From Dethiosulfovibrio peptidovorans DSM 11002 (lineage in GTDB: Bacteria; Synergistota; Synergistia; Synergistales; Dethiosulfovibrionaceae), in the NCBI RefSeq assembly GCF_000172975.1, contig NZ_ABTR02000001.1, forward strand, positions 968,501 to 1,032,500: a stretch of 64,000 nucleotides of DNA, in the 5' to 3' direction. Position 1 is the stretch's first letter, and each line of letters begins with the position of its first letter. The notes under the pieces are model-generated. The model did no database searches, was not told the origin of the DNA, and was given only the letters and a program-made list of their open reading frames with translations. The position numbers and the translations under genes were made by a program. This document shows, in pieces, positions 41,140 through 50,153 of the stretch.

Positions 41140-42352
41140 GTGCGCCATCTGTGGAAAGACCTACGACCCCGATCCGGAGTTCACCACCTGTCCCGACTGC
41201 GGCATAGACGGGACCATGCACGTTCTCTACGATTACGAGGAAATCGGGGAGACCATGACCGCAGAGTCTCTGGCGAGGGATCCGAACAGGTCCCTGTGGC
41301 GCTACCTCCCACTGCTTCCGGTTTCGGACGTCGACGCCGTTCCGGCACTTCAGGTGGGATGGACCCCCCTATACGATTCCAAGGCCCTGGCCGAGAGATA
41401 CGGCGTAGGTCGCCTTCTGGTCAAGGACGACGGAAGAAACCCTACGGCGTCCTACAAGGACAGGGCAAGCGCCGTCGCAACCGCCATGGCGAAGGAGCTC
41501 GGAAGAGACGTGGTGGCCTGCGCCTCCACCGGCAACGCCGCCAGCTCTCTGTCGGGATTTGCGGCTGTCTCCGGGCTGAAAAGCGTGATCTTCGTTCCGG
41601 AGGCCGCACCTGAGGCCAAGGTAACCCAGCTTCTGGTCTACGGATCCCGGGTGTTCTCCGTCAGGGGAGACTACGAGGAGACGGTCAACCTGGCCATAGA
41701 GGCCATAGATTCGGAGGGCTGGTACAACAGAAATTGCGCCATTAACCCCTATCTGGTGGAGGGAAAGAAGACCTGCGCCATGGAGATAGCCGAGCAGATG
41801 GGCTGGAAAGTTCCGGACAGGGTTATAACCTCCGTCGGAGACGGCTGCATAATAAGCAGCCTCTACAAGGGATTCCTGGACCTCAAGAGGATCGGCCTGA
41901 TAGACCGGATTCCCGCCATAACAGGCGTCCAGGCAGAGGGAGCCTGTCCCGTCCACGATGCCGTACGGTCCGGAGCGGACAGGGTGACCTTTGGTCCCGC
42001 TGATACCGTGGCGGACAGCATATCGGTGGGAGCTCCCAGAAACTGGGCCAAGGCGCTGAACGCCGTGAGATCCAGCGGAGGGACCACCGTGACAGTGTCG
42101 GACCAGGAGATACTGGAGGCCATGACGGAACTGGCCCGGGCTACAGGAGTCTTCGGAGAGCCGGCCGGTGTGACGTCCTTCGCCGGATTCAAAAAGATGT
42201 CGAACCAGGGAACGCTGGGATCGGACGAGGTTGTGGCAATAGTGGTGACGGGAAACGGACTAAAGGACGCGGCTTCGGCCAGAAAAGCGGTGGAGGCACC
42301 TACATCGGTGGATCCGTCGATGGAATCGCTCCTGAAGGTGCTGAAACGGTAG
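41117..42352 (+). CDS. Threonine synthase-like fold-type II PLP enzyme with zinc ribbon
   Basis: A 411-residue protein. Residues 9-28 form a zinc ribbon (C9-x-x-C12 ... C25-x-x-C28 in CAICGK and CPDCG), common in archaeal-type threonine synthases. The PLP lysine is in NPTASYKDRASA, and ACASTGNAASSLSGFAA is the phosphate-binding loop. The start is GTG 41117 after AAAGGAGG. In its position next to a ygeY-like gene, related clusters have ygeX, a PLP ammonia-lyase, so it could be a lyase on a diamino acid or similar rather than a true threonine synthase. No thrB or hom is near. Confidence 0.75.
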   Translation: MGKAVKLECAICGKTYDPDPEFTTCPDCGIDGTMHVLYDYEEIGETMTAESLARDPNRSLWRYLPLLPVSDVDAVPALQVGWTPLYDSKALAERYGVGRLLVKDDGRNPTASYKDRASAVATAMAKELGRDVVACASTGNAASSLSGFAAVSGLKSVIFVPEAAPEAKVTQLLVYGSRVFSVRGDYEETVNLAIEAIDSEGWYNRNCAINPYLVEGKKTCAMEIAEQMGWKVPDRVITSVGDGCIISSLYKGFLDLKRIGLIDRIPAITGVQAEGACPVHDAVRSGADRVTFGPADTVADSISVGAPRNWAKALNAVRSSGGTTVTVSDQEILEAMTELARATGVFGEPAGVTSFAGFKKMSNQGTLGSDEVVAIVVTGNGLKDAASARKAVEAPTSVDPSMESLLKVLKR

Positions 42353-42420
42353 AGACGGAATTCAATAAATTTTGTTTTGTAATATAAAAATATATAAATA
42401 CGAGGAGAGTGTGTCTAAAA

Positions 42421-43899
42421 ATGTCGTATAACATAATAGACCTCACCGTAAACGAGAAACAGCTCGAAAGCGCCGTCGAAAGGGCCAGGGAAAAGGAAAT
42501 CGTAATTCCCACCTTTGCCGAGATGAAGGATCCCTCGAAGATTCCTGCCAAGATAAAGGAAAAGCTGGGCTCGGTGGGACTCTGGGACGTCGACCCTCTG
42601 AACCTGTTCCGAATAACCTGGAAGAACGAGCCGGTCAAGGACGGCGGACTGTACGACGGGGTCAACTTCGTCGAGCTTCCCGAATCACTCACCGGGGTCA
42701 AAGCCAGGATCTTCGCCCTGGTGGGAAAGTGGTTCCCCACCGGAGCCCACAAGGTAGGGGCGACCTTCGGCTGTCTCGCCCCCAGGCTCGTGACGGGACA
42801 GTTCGACCCTGTGAATCAGAGGGCGGTGTGGCCCTCCACCGGAAACTACTGCCGCGGCGGAGCCTACAACGCCCAGCTTCTGGGATGCGAGTCCATAGCC
42901 ATTCTTCCCGAGGGGATGAGCCGCGAGCGTTTCGAGTGGCTCAAGAAGGTGGCCGGTGAGGTCATAGCCACTCCCGGGTCGGAGAGCAACGTCAAGGAAA
43001 TCTTCGACAAAACCTGGGAGCTCAGGAAGACCAGGGACGATGTGGTCATCTTCAACCAGTTCGACGAGATGGGCAACCCCCTCTGGCACTACGTCGTCAC
43101 CGGAAACGCCATAGAGGAGATGCTGGAGCAGGTGATGGGCAAGGACGACCGCTACTTCGGCTGCGCCTTCACCACCGGATCCGCCGGGACCATAGCCTGT
43201 GGCGACTACATGAAGGAGCTTTTCCCTGCGAGCAAGATTGCCGCCTCCGAGGCCCTTCAGTGTCCCACCCTTCTCTGGAACGGATGGGGAGCCCACAGGA
43301 TAGAGGGCATAGGGGACAAGCATGTGCCCTGGGTCCACAACGTTAAGAACACCGACATGATAATCGACGTGGACGACGAGGACTCCATGGCCTGGATCCG
43401 GCTTTTCAACGAGCCAGCCGGAAAGGACTACCTTAAGAAAAAGGGAGTGCCGGAGGATCTGGTGGATTCCCTCGACCTGGTGGGGATCTCCGGAGCGGCC
43501 AACATAATATCCTGCATCAAAATGGCCAAGTATTACGAGCTGACAGAGAAGGACGTTCTTGTGACGGTCCTCACCGACTCGATGGAGCTGTACAACTCCC
43601 GTCTGGCCGAGATGGAGGAAGAGTTCGGCCCTTACGGCGAGATAGACGCCGCGGTGGATTTCCACCAGCACATCAAAGGTCTCTCGGTGGACTACATGCA
43701 GGAACTTTCCTACAGGGACAGAAAGAGGGTCCACGACCTCAAGTACTACACCTGGGTGGAACAGCAGGGCAAGTCCATGGAGGAGCTGGACGCTCAGTGG
43801 TACGATGCCGAGAACTACTGGGGCGAGATCCACGGCATGGCGGACAAGATAGACGAGAAGATCAGAGAGTTCAACGACAAGACCGGATTGCTGAAATAA
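42421..43899 (+). CDS. PLP-dependent enzyme, TrpB/cysteine synthase superfamily, unknown substrate
   Basis: A 492-residue fold-type II PLP enzyme. The lysine lies in WFPTGAHKVGATFG (compare TrpB TGAHKIN), the phosphate/substrate loop is WPSTGNYCRGGAYNA, and the cofactor end is in TGSAGTIACGDYMKE. It is longer than TrpB or CysK owing to a C-terminal extension of about 80 residues rich in acids and aromatics. The substrate is unknown; beta-replacement or elimination on an amino acid is likely. ATG 42421 follows GAGGAG at good distance. It has its own AT-rich upstream region and a strong terminator. Confidence 0.7.
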   Translation: MSYNIIDLTVNEKQLESAVERAREKEIVIPTFAEMKDPSKIPAKIKEKLGSVGLWDVDPLNLFRITWKNEPVKDGGLYDGVNFVELPESLTGVKARIFALVGKWFPTGAHKVGATFGCLAPRLVTGQFDPVNQRAVWPSTGNYCRGGAYNAQLLGCESIAILPEGMSRERFEWLKKVAGEVIATPGSESNVKEIFDKTWELRKTRDDVVIFNQFDEMGNPLWHYVVTGNAIEEMLEQVMGKDDRYFGCAFTTGSAGTIACGDYMKELFPASKIAASEALQCPTLLWNGWGAHRIEGIGDKHVPWVHNVKNTDMIIDVDDEDSMAWIRLFNEPAGKDYLKKKGVPEDLVDSLDLVGISGAANIISCIKMAKYYELTEKDVLVTVLTDSMELYNSRLAEMEEEFGPYGEIDAAVDFHQHIKGLSVDYMQELSYRDRKRVHDLKYYTWVEQQGKSMEELDAQWYDAENYWGEIHGMADKIDEKIREFNDKTGLLK

Positions 43900-43921
43900 A
43901 GTCAGCTTAGATCAAGGTCCT

Positions 43922-43957
43922 GGCCCCCTCTTGAGGACCTCGAGAGGGGGCCTTTTG
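43922..43957 (+). terminator. Intrinsic terminator after the PLP gene
   Basis: GGCCCCCTCT (43922-43931) pairs with AGAGGGGGCC (43943-43952), followed by TTTTG. Confidence 0.85.
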
Positions 43958-43983
43958 TAAGTTATTTCCGAGTAAGCCGGTCT

Positions 43984-44177
43984 TCCGAGAGGTAGGTCCG
44001 CCTAGGCCCTGTCTCGCCCAAGCGTATTCTCGACCTGCCTGTTCCGAACGGACCGCCTCCGAGGGCACGTCCTGTGCCCCCTCGGCTTGGGGCGACGTCC
44101 TGTCGCCCCATCCGTCCTACACGACGGCAGGTCGAGAATACGGGCTCGAATGGGCCAAGGCGAACCTACCTCTCGGA
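43984..44177 (+). repeat. Dispersed repeat, copy C (diverged ends)
   Basis: The core matches copies A and B, but the outer stem has a different sequence: CCGAGAGGTAGGT with perfect 13-bp complement ACCTACCTCTCGG, instead of GAGGTCGTTTCGGC. In the second stem TTCTCGACC/GGTCGAGAA replaces TTCCCGACC/GGTCGGGAA, a paired change. Both GTCCT hairpins are intact. The terminal repeats of A and B are not recognisable. The rest of 43958-44218 shows nothing else. Confidence 0.8.
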
Positions 44178-44218
44178 GGAAGCTTGAGCACGAATTTTTT
44201 ATGGAAGGGTGATTCATC

Positions 44219-45796
44219 CTGTTCGACCTCCTTATAACCGGAGCCTCCATAGTGGACGGCAGCGGAAGAGATCTCTTCGTCGCCGATCTGGCCGTTAAAG
44301 ACGGCCTCGTCGCGGACATAGGTTCAAACCTCGGACCGGCGGAGGACACGATCGACCTCGCAGGTAAAACCCTGGTCCCGGGGTTCGTTGACGTACACGG
44401 GCATTCGGAGCTGAAGGCCATGACCGATCCCGACGTGTCTCCGAAGCTGCTTCAGGGCTACACCTCCGAACTTGCTGGAAACTGTGGAGTGGGCGTGGCC
44501 CCTGTCAGAGAGGAGGAGAAGACCTCTCTGACCCAGGAGGTGGCTGGGATACTGGGCAGAGGTCCCGAAGTCTGGAACTGGAACTCCTTCCCCGAGCTGC
44601 TGGACCGGATGGAATCGGGAGCCTACGGGGTCGACCTGGGCCTTCTGGTGCCTCACGGGCCTCTGAGGAGCTACGTCATGGGGAAGAGGCGTTCGAGCCT
44701 GGCATCGGAAAGGGACATAGTGGAGATGACCGCCATCCTTCGGGAGGCTATGGACGCCGGTGCCTTCGGCCTGTCCACCGGGTTATTCTACGATCCCTGT
44801 TGCTATGCCGACTCGAAGGAGCTGACCGCCCTCTTCGAGACGGTCGCCAGCAGAGGCGGCGTGGTGTCGGTCCACCAGAGAAACGAGGGGGATCGGATAC
44901 TTGAGTCCCTGGAGGAGATCCTAGCTCCTGCCGAATCCTCCGGGGTAAGACTTCAGATCTCCCATCTGAAGGTGGGAGGAGAGAGAAACCGTCATAAGCT
45001 GGATAGGGTTTTAGAGACCATAGAGAGATATGCCGAGAGAGGTTGCGACGTCGCCTTCGACCAGTACCCTTATTCGGCCGGATCCACCTCCCTCTACAGT
45101 CTGCTGCCTCCCTCGTATCTCGCCCTTGGATTTAACGAGGTCAAGCGACGTCTTGGTGATAAAGTAGAGAGAGGAAATATCCGAGGACAGATGGAAGAGC
45201 CAGGGGATTGGGACGGCGTCTACTCCATGCTGGGCTGGGACAGGATAATCCTGACCGGTGCCGATCTGGAGGAGAACAGAGTCTTTCTAGGTCGGACCCT
45301 GAGGGAGATAGGCGACATGAGGGGACAGGATCCCTTCGATTCCTACTTCGACCTGATCTCTAAGGAGGGAAAGGCGTTGACCATGGTTGACTTTATCACC
45401 GACGAGGATTCGGTGGAGAGGATTATGGTCCATCCCCTTCAGTGCTTTGGAACGGACGGCCTCTATTCCGGCTGCCCTCATCCCAGGACCTTCGGAAGTT
45501 CCTACCGTGTTCTGGATCGTTACGTGAAGGACAAAAAGCTCTTGACCCTTCCGGAGGCGATCCGAAAGCTTTCGTCCCTTCCGGCCGAGAGGGCCGGCTT
45601 CGACGATAGAGGACTCCTGTCGGTCGGCTTCAGGGCCGACATGGTCGAGCTGGACCTGGACGGTCTGGAGGATCGGGCGGACTACGGTTCCCCATCTCTA
45701 ACAGGTCGGGGGATTCCGTCCGTCTGGGTTAGAGGGCGACCGGCCGTGAGAGATGGCGAGGTGGTCTCCCGGGAGGGACGTCTCGTTAGGAGGTGA
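44219..45796 (+). CDS. N-acyl-D-amino-acid deacylase (D-aminoacylase)
   Basis: A protein of about 525 residues of the amidohydrolase superfamily. Metal-site features are VPGFVDVHGHSELKAM (H-x-H), the conserved Cys in GNCGVGVAP, HQRNEGDRILES and LQISHLKVGG, and the Asp in FGTDGLYSG. It frees D-amino acids from N-acyl forms. The family begins with (M)-F-D-L-L-I, and here F-D-L-L-I-T-G is preceded by CTG at 44219 (or ATC 44216); the only in-frame upstream ATG (44201) hits TGA three codons on. So the start is probably non-standard, with AAGGGTGA as ribosome site. A GTG at 44252 would cut off family-conserved residues. Confidence 0.85.
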   Translation: MFDLLITGASIVDGSGRDLFVADLAVKDGLVADIGSNLGPAEDTIDLAGKTLVPGFVDVHGHSELKAMTDPDVSPKLLQGYTSELAGNCGVGVAPVREEEKTSLTQEVAGILGRGPEVWNWNSFPELLDRMESGAYGVDLGLLVPHGPLRSYVMGKRRSSLASERDIVEMTAILREAMDAGAFGLSTGLFYDPCCYADSKELTALFETVASRGGVVSVHQRNEGDRILESLEEILAPAESSGVRLQISHLKVGGERNRHKLDRVLETIERYAERGCDVAFDQYPYSAGSTSLYSLLPPSYLALGFNEVKRRLGDKVERGNIRGQMEEPGDWDGVYSMLGWDRIILTGADLEENRVFLGRTLREIGDMRGQDPFDSYFDLISKEGKALTMVDFITDEDSVERIMVHPLQCFGTDGLYSGCPHPRTFGSSYRVLDRYVKDKKLLTLPEAIRKLSSLPAERAGFDDRGLLSVGFRADMVELDLDGLEDRADYGSPSLTGRGIPSVWVRGRPAVRDGEVVSREGRLVRR

Positions 45797-45851
45797 CGCA
45801 TTCGGAAACTGGAGGGAGATATTTGAGATAAGAGCAGCCCAAGGCCCGAAC

Positions 45852-45915
45852 GGGCTACTCCGTTCGGAGCAAAGGATAGGAGAAAAGGATAGGAGAAAAG
45901 GAGGCGTATTGAGAT
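45852..45915 (+). promoter_or_regulatory. Leader of the TRAP operon: hairpin and short tandem repeat
   Basis: CCGAACGG pairs with CCGTTCGG around a 6-base loop (about 45853-45874, preceded by CCCGAACGGGCT as in the dispersed repeat). Then a 13-base unit AAAAGGATAGGAG occurs twice before the AAAGGAGG ribosome site. May be an old end of the dispersed repeat. Confidence 0.45.
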
Positions 45916-46959
45916 ATGAAGCGTAGAGTGACGATTATAGCCCTGGCGTTGGTGGTGGCGCTGTGTTCCTCCGCCCTGGCGGGACCGAAGGTCCTTAAAC
46001 TGGCCCATCTTAACCCTCAGCAGCCCTTCGAGAACGCCACTGGAGCCATGGCGGCTGTGTTCAAGAGCATGGTCGAGGCCGGAACCAACGGCTCGGTTCA
46101 GGTGAAGATATTTCCAGCGGGACAGCTTGGCAACGAGAGAGAGACGATGGAGCAGGTCAAGGTCGGAGTGGTCCAGAGCTACATAGCCTCCGCCGGGGGA
46201 ATGGCTCCTTTCTATCCCCTTTACGGCGTCCTGGACATTCCCTTCGCCGTTCCCAACTACGCGGTGGCCTGGAAGGTCTTCGACGGCCCCTTCGGCGAAT
46301 ACCTCAAGGAGGATATCAAAAAGGTAACCGGCTTCAAGGTCCTAGGTTTCGGCGAGGCGGGAGGATTCTTCCAGCTCTCCAATAGCGTTCGTCCCATAAA
46401 GACCGTGGAGGACATGAAGGGCCTCAAGATGCGCACCATGACCCTTCCCACCCATCAGAATCTCATGAAGACCTACGGGGCCGCCGCGACCCCCATAGCT
46501 TGGGCCGAGGTCTACACGGCGCTCCAGACCGGGGTAGCCGACGGACAGCATAACCCCCTTCCCATCGTTCTTCTCGGGAAGCTATACGAGGTTCAGAAGT
46601 ACCTCACCCTCACCAACCATATATACAGCACCTACTGTTGGATCATGAACGACGAGTTCTGGGACGGCCTCAGCGACCAAGAGAAGGAGGTAGTCAACTC
46701 CTCCGCGATAACTGCCATAGTGGCGGGACGAGGCCTCAACAGGATCATCGAGGGATCCGACAGAGGACTTCCCACCATCATAGAGAAGGGCATGGAGGTC
46801 AACACCCCGACTCCGGAGGCTATGGAGAAATTCCGCGAGATGGGCAAGGACTCGGCAATGGTGTTCATAAAGGAGAACTTCGGCGATAAGGGCGTGGAGA
46901 TAGCGGATCTCTATCTCGAGGCCATAGACGACGCAGTGGACGAGCTGGAAGACGATTAG
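45916..46959 (+). CDS. dctP: TRAP transporter substrate-binding protein, DctP family
   Basis: A 347-residue periplasmic protein with a signal peptide (VTIIALALVVALCSSALA, cleavage near residue 21). LKLAHLNPQQPFENATGAMA, FPAGQLGNERETMEQVKVG, LKMRTMTLPTHQ (the Arg that binds substrate carboxylate lies in this block) and AWAEVYTALQTGVADGQHNP are DctP signatures. It delivers a carboxylate to the DctQM permease encoded next. Between D-aminoacylase and YgeY genes, the substrate may be an N-acyl or N-carbamoyl amino acid, but this is a guess. Confidence 0.93.
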   Translation: MKRRVTIIALALVVALCSSALAGPKVLKLAHLNPQQPFENATGAMAAVFKSMVEAGTNGSVQVKIFPAGQLGNERETMEQVKVGVVQSYIASAGGMAPFYPLYGVLDIPFAVPNYAVAWKVFDGPFGEYLKEDIKKVTGFKVLGFGEAGGFFQLSNSVRPIKTVEDMKGLKMRTMTLPTHQNLMKTYGAAATPIAWAEVYTALQTGVADGQHNPLPIVLLGKLYEVQKYLTLTNHIYSTYCWIMNDEFWDGLSDQEKEVVNSSAITAIVAGRGLNRIIEGSDRGLPTIIEKGMEVNTPTPEAMEKFREMGKDSAMVFIKENFGDKGVEIADLYLEAIDDAVDELEDD

Positions 46960-46976
46960 TCTTTCCGGACAGGTCC

Positions 46977-47555
46977 ATGACGAAGGATAGAAAAAGCGCG
47001 GGCCGGGGAGTATTCTCCCTGGCCGAGCGCCTCGGAAACGGTCTGGAGAGGTTCCTGGAGGTCCCGGTACTGATACTGTCGATCGTCATGACCGCATCGG
47101 TGCTCGCCGGGGTCTTCTTCCGATACGTCCTTCGATCCCCACTGGGATGGAGCGAGGAGCTCTCCCGTTACGTGATGATATGGATGGCCCTGCTGTCGGT
47201 GGCCCTTTGCATATGGAGGCAGGAGCACGTTGGAGTGACTATGTTCATAAAAAAACTTCCCCGGCTTCTGGCCAAGACCCTGGTCTTCGCCTCCAACGGA
47301 CTGGTCATGTTCTTCCTTTACATACTTTTGACCTATGGGCTCAAGATGGCCGAGAGGGGCAAGTCCCAGATAGCCACCGGACTGGGGACCACCATGGAAT
47401 GGTGGCTTATGGCTGTACCAGTCAGCGCCGGTATATGCATGGTGATGCTTGCCTGCAAGATGGTGTTGGACGTCAGACGGAGGGATCTGGACGAGATTCT
47501 GATGTCGGAGGAGCTGGTGGACGCGGTCAAGAGAGAGGAAGGACTGGACTTTTAG
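46977..47555 (+). CDS. dctQ: TRAP transporter small permease, DctQ family
   Basis: A 192-residue membrane protein with four helices (for example VLILSIVMTASVLAGVFFRYV and LVFASNGLVMFFLYILLTYG). FRYVLRSPLGWSEELSRYVMIW is the family motif. It forms the small subunit of the TRAP permease. It starts 17 bases after dctP and is followed by dctM after 21 bases. Confidence 0.92.
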   Translation: MTKDRKSAGRGVFSLAERLGNGLERFLEVPVLILSIVMTASVLAGVFFRYVLRSPLGWSEELSRYVMIWMALLSVALCIWRQEHVGVTMFIKKLPRLLAKTLVFASNGLVMFFLYILLTYGLKMAERGKSQIATGLGTTMEWWLMAVPVSAGICMVMLACKMVLDVRRRDLDEILMSEELVDAVKREEGLDF

Positions 47556-47576
47556 CAGTGAACGGGGGGATTTTAT

Positions 47577-48869
47577 ATGACCGGATTCCTTAGCGCCTCC
47601 TTCGCCATACTGATAGCGGTGGGGATGCCCATAGGGTTCGTCCTGGGAGTGGCGGGACTTCTCGGTATGGTCAAGATGGGCGGTGGAGCCGTCTTGAACC
47701 TGGTGCCTCAGAGGTACTTCGCAGGGGTGGACATGTTCACCCTGATGGCTATGCCTTTCTTCATTCTGGCGGGAGAGATCATGAACAAGACCGGCATCAC
47801 CCAGAGGCTGGTCAAGTTCAGCAACATACTGGTAGGACATCTCCAGGGAGGACTGGCCCACGCCAACATAGTGGCTTCCATATTCTTCGCGGGGATAACC
47901 GGAGCGGCGGTCAGCGACACCGCCGCCATAGGATCCATGCTGATACCGGCCATGGTGGACGAGGGATACGACAAGGATTTCTCGGCGGCCATAACCGCCG
48001 CGTCCTCCATAATCGGACCAACCATACCGCCGTCGAACATAATGGTTATCTACGGGGCCTTCATGCAGGTCTCCATAGCGGGGCTTTTCATGACCGGCCT
48101 AGTCCCGGGACTGATACTCGGGATAGCCCTGATGATAATGACAGCCAGGATATCCAAGAAGAGAGGATACCCGGTTGGAGAGAGGAGAGCCACGGTAAAA
48201 GAGATACTGGTGGGCTTTAAGGATGCAATAGTGGCCCTCCTGATGCCTCTGATAATACTGGGGGGGATACTTTCCGGCATGTTCACCCCCACCGAGGCGG
48301 CCGCCGTGGCGGTGGCCTACGCCATGGTGCTCGGCTTCTTCGTCTACAGAAACCTCAGCTTGAGGGACATGGTTCCCCTGTTTCTCAAGATGGCCAGGAC
48401 CACCGGGGTGGTCTTTCTGGTCATAGCCGCCGCGTCCATCCTGGGGTGGGTGCTCACCATAGAGCAGATCCCGGAGAAGGTCGCCACCTTTATGTTGAGC
48501 ATAAGCGACAATCGCTACGTCATCATGGGGTTCATTCTGATCATGCTACTGGTGGTGGGTATGTTCATGGACATAGCGGCGGCTCTCATCATACTGGGTC
48601 CCATTCTTCACCCTCTGGCGGTGCAGCTGGGATATCATCCGCTTCACTTCGGAATCATCATGGTCCTGGCTCTCAACATAGCCCTGATGACCCCGCCGGT
48701 GGGAGCCTGTCTGTTCGTGGCCTGCGGCATAAGCAAGCTTACCCTGGAGCAGATAAGCCGGGAGATACTTCCCTTCATACTGGTGGAGCTGGCGGTCCTT
48801 TTGCTTATAACCTTCGTTCCGGCCATTCCTCTGGCCCTTCCGAGAGCCATGGGGCTCTTAGGTCGGTGA
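47577..48869 (+). CDS. dctM: TRAP transporter large permease, DctM family
   Basis: A 430-residue membrane protein with about 12 helices. AMPFFILAGEIMNKTGITQRLV, ASIFFAGITGAAVSDTAAIGS and ASSIIGPTIPPSNIMVIYG (with the typical IPPS motif) are DctM hallmarks. It is the sodium-coupled transport channel of the TRAP system. The next gene is 51 bases downstream. Confidence 0.94.
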   Translation: MTGFLSASFAILIAVGMPIGFVLGVAGLLGMVKMGGGAVLNLVPQRYFAGVDMFTLMAMPFFILAGEIMNKTGITQRLVKFSNILVGHLQGGLAHANIVASIFFAGITGAAVSDTAAIGSMLIPAMVDEGYDKDFSAAITAASSIIGPTIPPSNIMVIYGAFMQVSIAGLFMTGLVPGLILGIALMIMTARISKKRGYPVGERRATVKEILVGFKDAIVALLMPLIILGGILSGMFTPTEAAAVAVAYAMVLGFFVYRNLSLRDMVPLFLKMARTTGVVFLVIAAASILGWVLTIEQIPEKVATFMLSISDNRYVIMGFILIMLLVVGMFMDIAAALIILGPILHPLAVQLGYHPLHFGIIMVLALNIALMTPPVGACLFVACGISKLTLEQISREILPFILVELAVLLLITFVPAIPLALPRAMGLLGR

Positions 48870-48920
48870 ACGGGAAGATCCCTTACATAACATAAAAAAT
48901 CGAAAGCGAGGCGTTATTTC

Positions 48921-50132
48921 GTGAAGATCCCTTTTGATCAGGTGATGGCGAAGGCGGAGGAGTACAAGGACGATATGACCCGTTTCCTCAGGGACATGAT
49001 AGCCCTGCCCAGCGAGAGCTGCGGCGAGGAAGCCGTCATAAAGAGGATCAAGGAGGAGATGGAGAAGGTAGGTTTCGACAGGGTGGAGATAGATCCCATG
49101 GGCAACGTCCTGGGATATCTTGGACGGGGCAAGCATCTGATCGCCATGGACGCCCACATAGACACGGTCGGCATAGGGGAGATAAAGAACTGGAAGTTCG
49201 ACCCCTACGATGGGATGGAGGAAGGCGACGTTATAGGAGGCCGAGGAGCCAGCGATCAGGAGGGCGGAATGGCCGCCATGGTCTACGCCGGAAAGATAAT
49301 AAAGGACCTGGGACTCGAGGACGACTACACCCTTCTCGTCACAGGGACGGTCCAGGAGGAGGACTGCGACGGCCTCTGCTGGCAGTACATAATAGAGGAG
49401 GACGGAATACGTCCCGAGTTCGTCGTCAGCACAGAGCCCACCGACTGCCGAATCTACCGGGGCCAGAGGGGAAGGATGGAGATAAAGGTCGAGACCGGCG
49501 GCATAAGCTGTCACGGCTCCGCCCCGGAGAGAGGGGAGAACGCCATATACAAGATGGCCCCTATCGTCATGGAGCTTCGGGCCCTCCACGAGAACCTGAA
49601 GGACGACGACTTCCTGGGCAAGGGCAGCCTGACCATATCCCAGATATTCCACAAATCCCCGTCCCGGTGCGCCGTGGCGGACGGATGCACCATATCCATA
49701 GATCGCCGTCTGACCTGGGGCGAGACCTGGGAGGGAGCCCTACAGGAGGTCAGAAACCTTCCTGCCGTAAAGGAGGCCGAGGCGGAGGTGTCTCTCTACA
49801 CCTACGAAAGACCTTCCTGGACCGGCCTGGTATACCCGACCGACTGCTACTTCCCCGCCTGGAAGCTGGAGGAGGAGCACCCGGCCTGCAGGACCCTGGT
49901 GGACGGCTACAGAAGGTTGTTCGACCGGGAGCCCGTCGTGGACAAATGGACCTTCTCCACCAACGGCGTCTCCATAATGGGCCGCCACGGCATACCGGTC
50001 ATAGGCTTCGGACCCGGCAAGGAAGAGGAAGCTCACGCCCCCAACGAAAAGACCTGGAAAAGCCACCTGGTGACCTGCGCCGCCATGTACGCCGTCATCC
50101 CGGGAATCTACGTGGACGAACACTGCGATTAA
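48921..50132 (+). CDS. ygeY: M20-family hydrolase YgeY-like
   Basis: A 403-residue M20 metallohydrolase. The two-metal site is complete: H-x-D in [11 protein letters not shown], the bridging Asp in [14 protein letters not shown], the E-E pair in [19 protein letters not shown], and the last His in [13 protein letters not shown]. This pattern is that of YgeY (selenium-dependent hydrolase locus in E. coli), part of an anaerobic purine/ureide-type pathway. The start is GTG 48921 with GAGGCG upstream. It is followed by the ygeW-like gene, as in such clusters. Confidence 0.88.
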   Translation: MKIPFDQVMAKAEEYKDDMTRFLRDMIALPSESCGEEAVIKRIKEEMEKVGFDRVEIDPMGNVLGYLGRGKHLIAMDAHIDTVGIGEIKNWKFDPYDGMEEGDVIGGRGASDQEGGMAAMVYAGKIIKDLGLEDDYTLLVTGTVQEEDCDGLCWQYIIEEDGIRPEFVVSTEPTDCRIYRGQRGRMEIKVETGGISCHGSAPERGENAIYKMAPIVMELRALHENLKDDDFLGKGSLTISQIFHKSPSRCAVADGCTISIDRRLTWGETWEGALQEVRNLPAVKEAEAEVSLYTYERPSWTGLVYPTDCYFPAWKLEEEHPACRTLVDGYRRLFDREPVVDKWTFSTNGVSIMGRHGIPVIGFGPGKEEEAHAPNEKTWKSHLVTCAAMYAVIPGIYVDEHCD

Positions 50133-50153
50133 AACGAAAGGGGAACTTTACGG

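Noticed and set aside
42685..43833. Minus-strand frame of 382 codons opposite the TrpB-like gene
   Set aside because: Composition (His, Val, Leu, Gly-rich) is that of an antisense shadow in GC-rich DNA.
45885..45915. Short tandem repeat as a CRISPR or satellite
   Set aside because: Only two 13-base units, no spacers, no cas genes in the window.
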